Below are positions 63,402-64,000 of a stretch of DNA of 64,000 nt, one piece after another (the first letter of the stretch is position 1; every line of letters starts with the position of its first letter). The position numbers and the translations under genes were made by a program. The notes under the pieces are model-generated. The model did not search any database and had not been told where the DNA came from. It saw only the letters and a list, made by a program, of their open reading frames with translations. Origin of the DNA: Paenibacillus sp. JCM 10914 (GTDB taxonomy: Bacteria > Bacillota > Bacilli > Paenibacillales > Paenibacillaceae); contig NZ_BAZR01000017.1 in NCBI RefSeq assembly GCF_001315105.1, positions 1-64,000 on the forward strand, given 5' to 3'.

Positions 63402-64000
63402 ATGAACCATTCGCTGCACCTCAAAAGGTATGTCGAAACGCACCCGGACAACAAAATGGCCTGGTATTTGCTAGGCAAGGAATATGAACGGGCCGGCGAG
63501 CAGGGAAAAGCTAATTATTGTTATAACAGGGCTGAGGAAGTCTATGAAGCCTTTGAACGGAGCCAGGTTCCGTCTGATATATGGAAGAGCTACGAAATGC
63601 GTTTGCTGCAGATGGAGAAAGAACGTGAGCGAAAGCGATTAAGAAAACGCTGGTTGCTGGCAGCGTTAATCATGCTGCTACTGGTGTTTATTCCGCCTGT
63701 CCAGGCTCCGGGGGCTATGGCTACTCGTCCGTTCGATTGGGGATTCGTAACCGACTCCAATCCGGCGACCGCGGCTGTACAAGGGTTAGAGGACCAGAAC
63801 AAGAACGGGAGTAACCCACCCTTATTTACCGCCCTCGCATCAAAGCAGGACAAAAATGATGCAGGTGTGCTACCTTCTCTTCTCCAGCATTCCGAGCAGC
63901 TGCCTTCGTGGTCGGTTGCGCTTGGTATGCAGCGTTCGGGCAAATGGCTGCTCTGGAGCGAGGACCTTGAACGGTTATACGGACTTTGGCGAGATGAGCA
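63402..64000 (+). CDS. TPR-like membrane protein, truncated by the window end
   Basis: The first 199 codons are visible and no stop is reached. Residues 1-50 (HPDNKMAWYLLGKEYERAG, then AEEVYEAFE) resemble a TPR-type repeat. A basic KERERKRLRKR stretch precedes one membrane helix (WLLAALIMLLLVFIPP), so the TPR part should face the cytoplasm and the rest lies outside. GGAGG stands before ATG 63402. Family unknown. Confidence 0.7.
   Translation, partial: MNHSLHLKRYVETHPDNKMAWYLLGKEYERAGEQGKANYCYNRAEEVYEAFERSQVPSDIWKSYEMRLLQMEKERERKRLRKRWLLAALIMLLLVFIPPVQAPGAMATRPFDWGFVTDSNPATAAVQGLEDQNKNGSNPPLFTALASKQDKNDAGVLPSLLQHSEQLPSWSVALGMQRSGKWLLWSEDLERLYGLWRDE

Overview
The window looks like a chromosome segment of a Paenibacillus-like firmicute. 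Most genes start after a strong AGGAGG-type ribosome binding site. TTG and GTG starts are frequent. Regulators and RNAs are of Bacillales type: GlpP antitermination, a guanine riboswitch, GlnR/TnrA boxes and a 6S RNA. The gene set includes a bacterial nitric oxide synthase, a YtpB-type terpene synthase, a YjcZ sporulation peptide and the coproporphyrin-type hemE-hemH pair. Genus is an inference from these traits. No prophage, insertion sequence, CRISPR array or integrase is visible, so this is mostly core genome.

Layout. 0-0.3 kb: a 51-bp tandem repeat array with a hairpin in each unit. 0.4-4.2 kb: a minus-strand operon of two TIM-barrel sugar isomerase-like proteins and a Gfo/Idh/MocA oxidoreductase, divergent from an AraC regulator. 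4.2-8.6 kb: glpD with a leader terminator, a HAD phosphatase, glpP and an MgtC-family gene. 8.6-12.1 kb: lysoplasmalogenase-like protein, secreted stalk-domain protein, a broken alpha-CTD-like gene, tRNA-Leu(CAG) and a tandem-HTH protein. 12.3-15.9 kb: guanine riboswitch, FAD protein, Dabb and DUF86 proteins, DUF948 and YtxH envelope proteins. 16-20.9 kb: nitric oxide synthase, glutamate racemase, LysM/M14 peptidoglycan peptidase and small proteins. 21-26.4 kb: sulfatase/LTA-synthase-like enzyme, 23S rRNA methyltransferase-like protein, O-methyltransferase and MFS exporter. 26.6-34.4 kb: hemE-hemH, CapA, GDPD, FAH, DUF92 and ABC-F. 34.4-42.5 kb: M42 peptidase, LapA, PepF, cold shock protein, MFS, ytpB and pfkA. 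43-49.5 kb: MATE, a DUF4015 glycosidase-like protein, YitT, a CshA-like helicase and YjcZ. 49.7-54.9 kb: DUF624, 6S RNA, DUF1499, tpx, rhomboid, LysR, zinc peptidase and MerR. 55-58.5 kb: ammonium transporter, DUF294 nucleotidyltransferase and DnaQ-like exonuclease behind two GlnR/TnrA boxes. 58.5-64 kb: JAMM protease, ResA-like thioredoxin, cimA, dinB, ferredoxin and a truncated TPR-like membrane protein.

At least seven otherwise well-conserved reading frames are each broken by the loss of exactly one base (alpha-CTD protein, LTA-synthase-like C-terminus, hemE, MATE, DUF624, zinc peptidase, ammonium transporter). Because hemE is among them and all events are deletions, mostly in doublets of the same base, sequence or assembly error is the most likely explanation, and these genes are probably intact in the living strain.

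The most interesting leads are: the GlnR-controlled amtB-DUF294-exonuclease cluster with boxes flanking its promoter; a guanine riboswitch in front of an uncharacterised FAD protein; an A-type iron-sulfur-scaffold-like protein without the conserved cysteines; a regulator made of two tandem HTH repeats; and the hairpin repeat array at the left edge. I see no complete, clearly undescribed multi-gene system.
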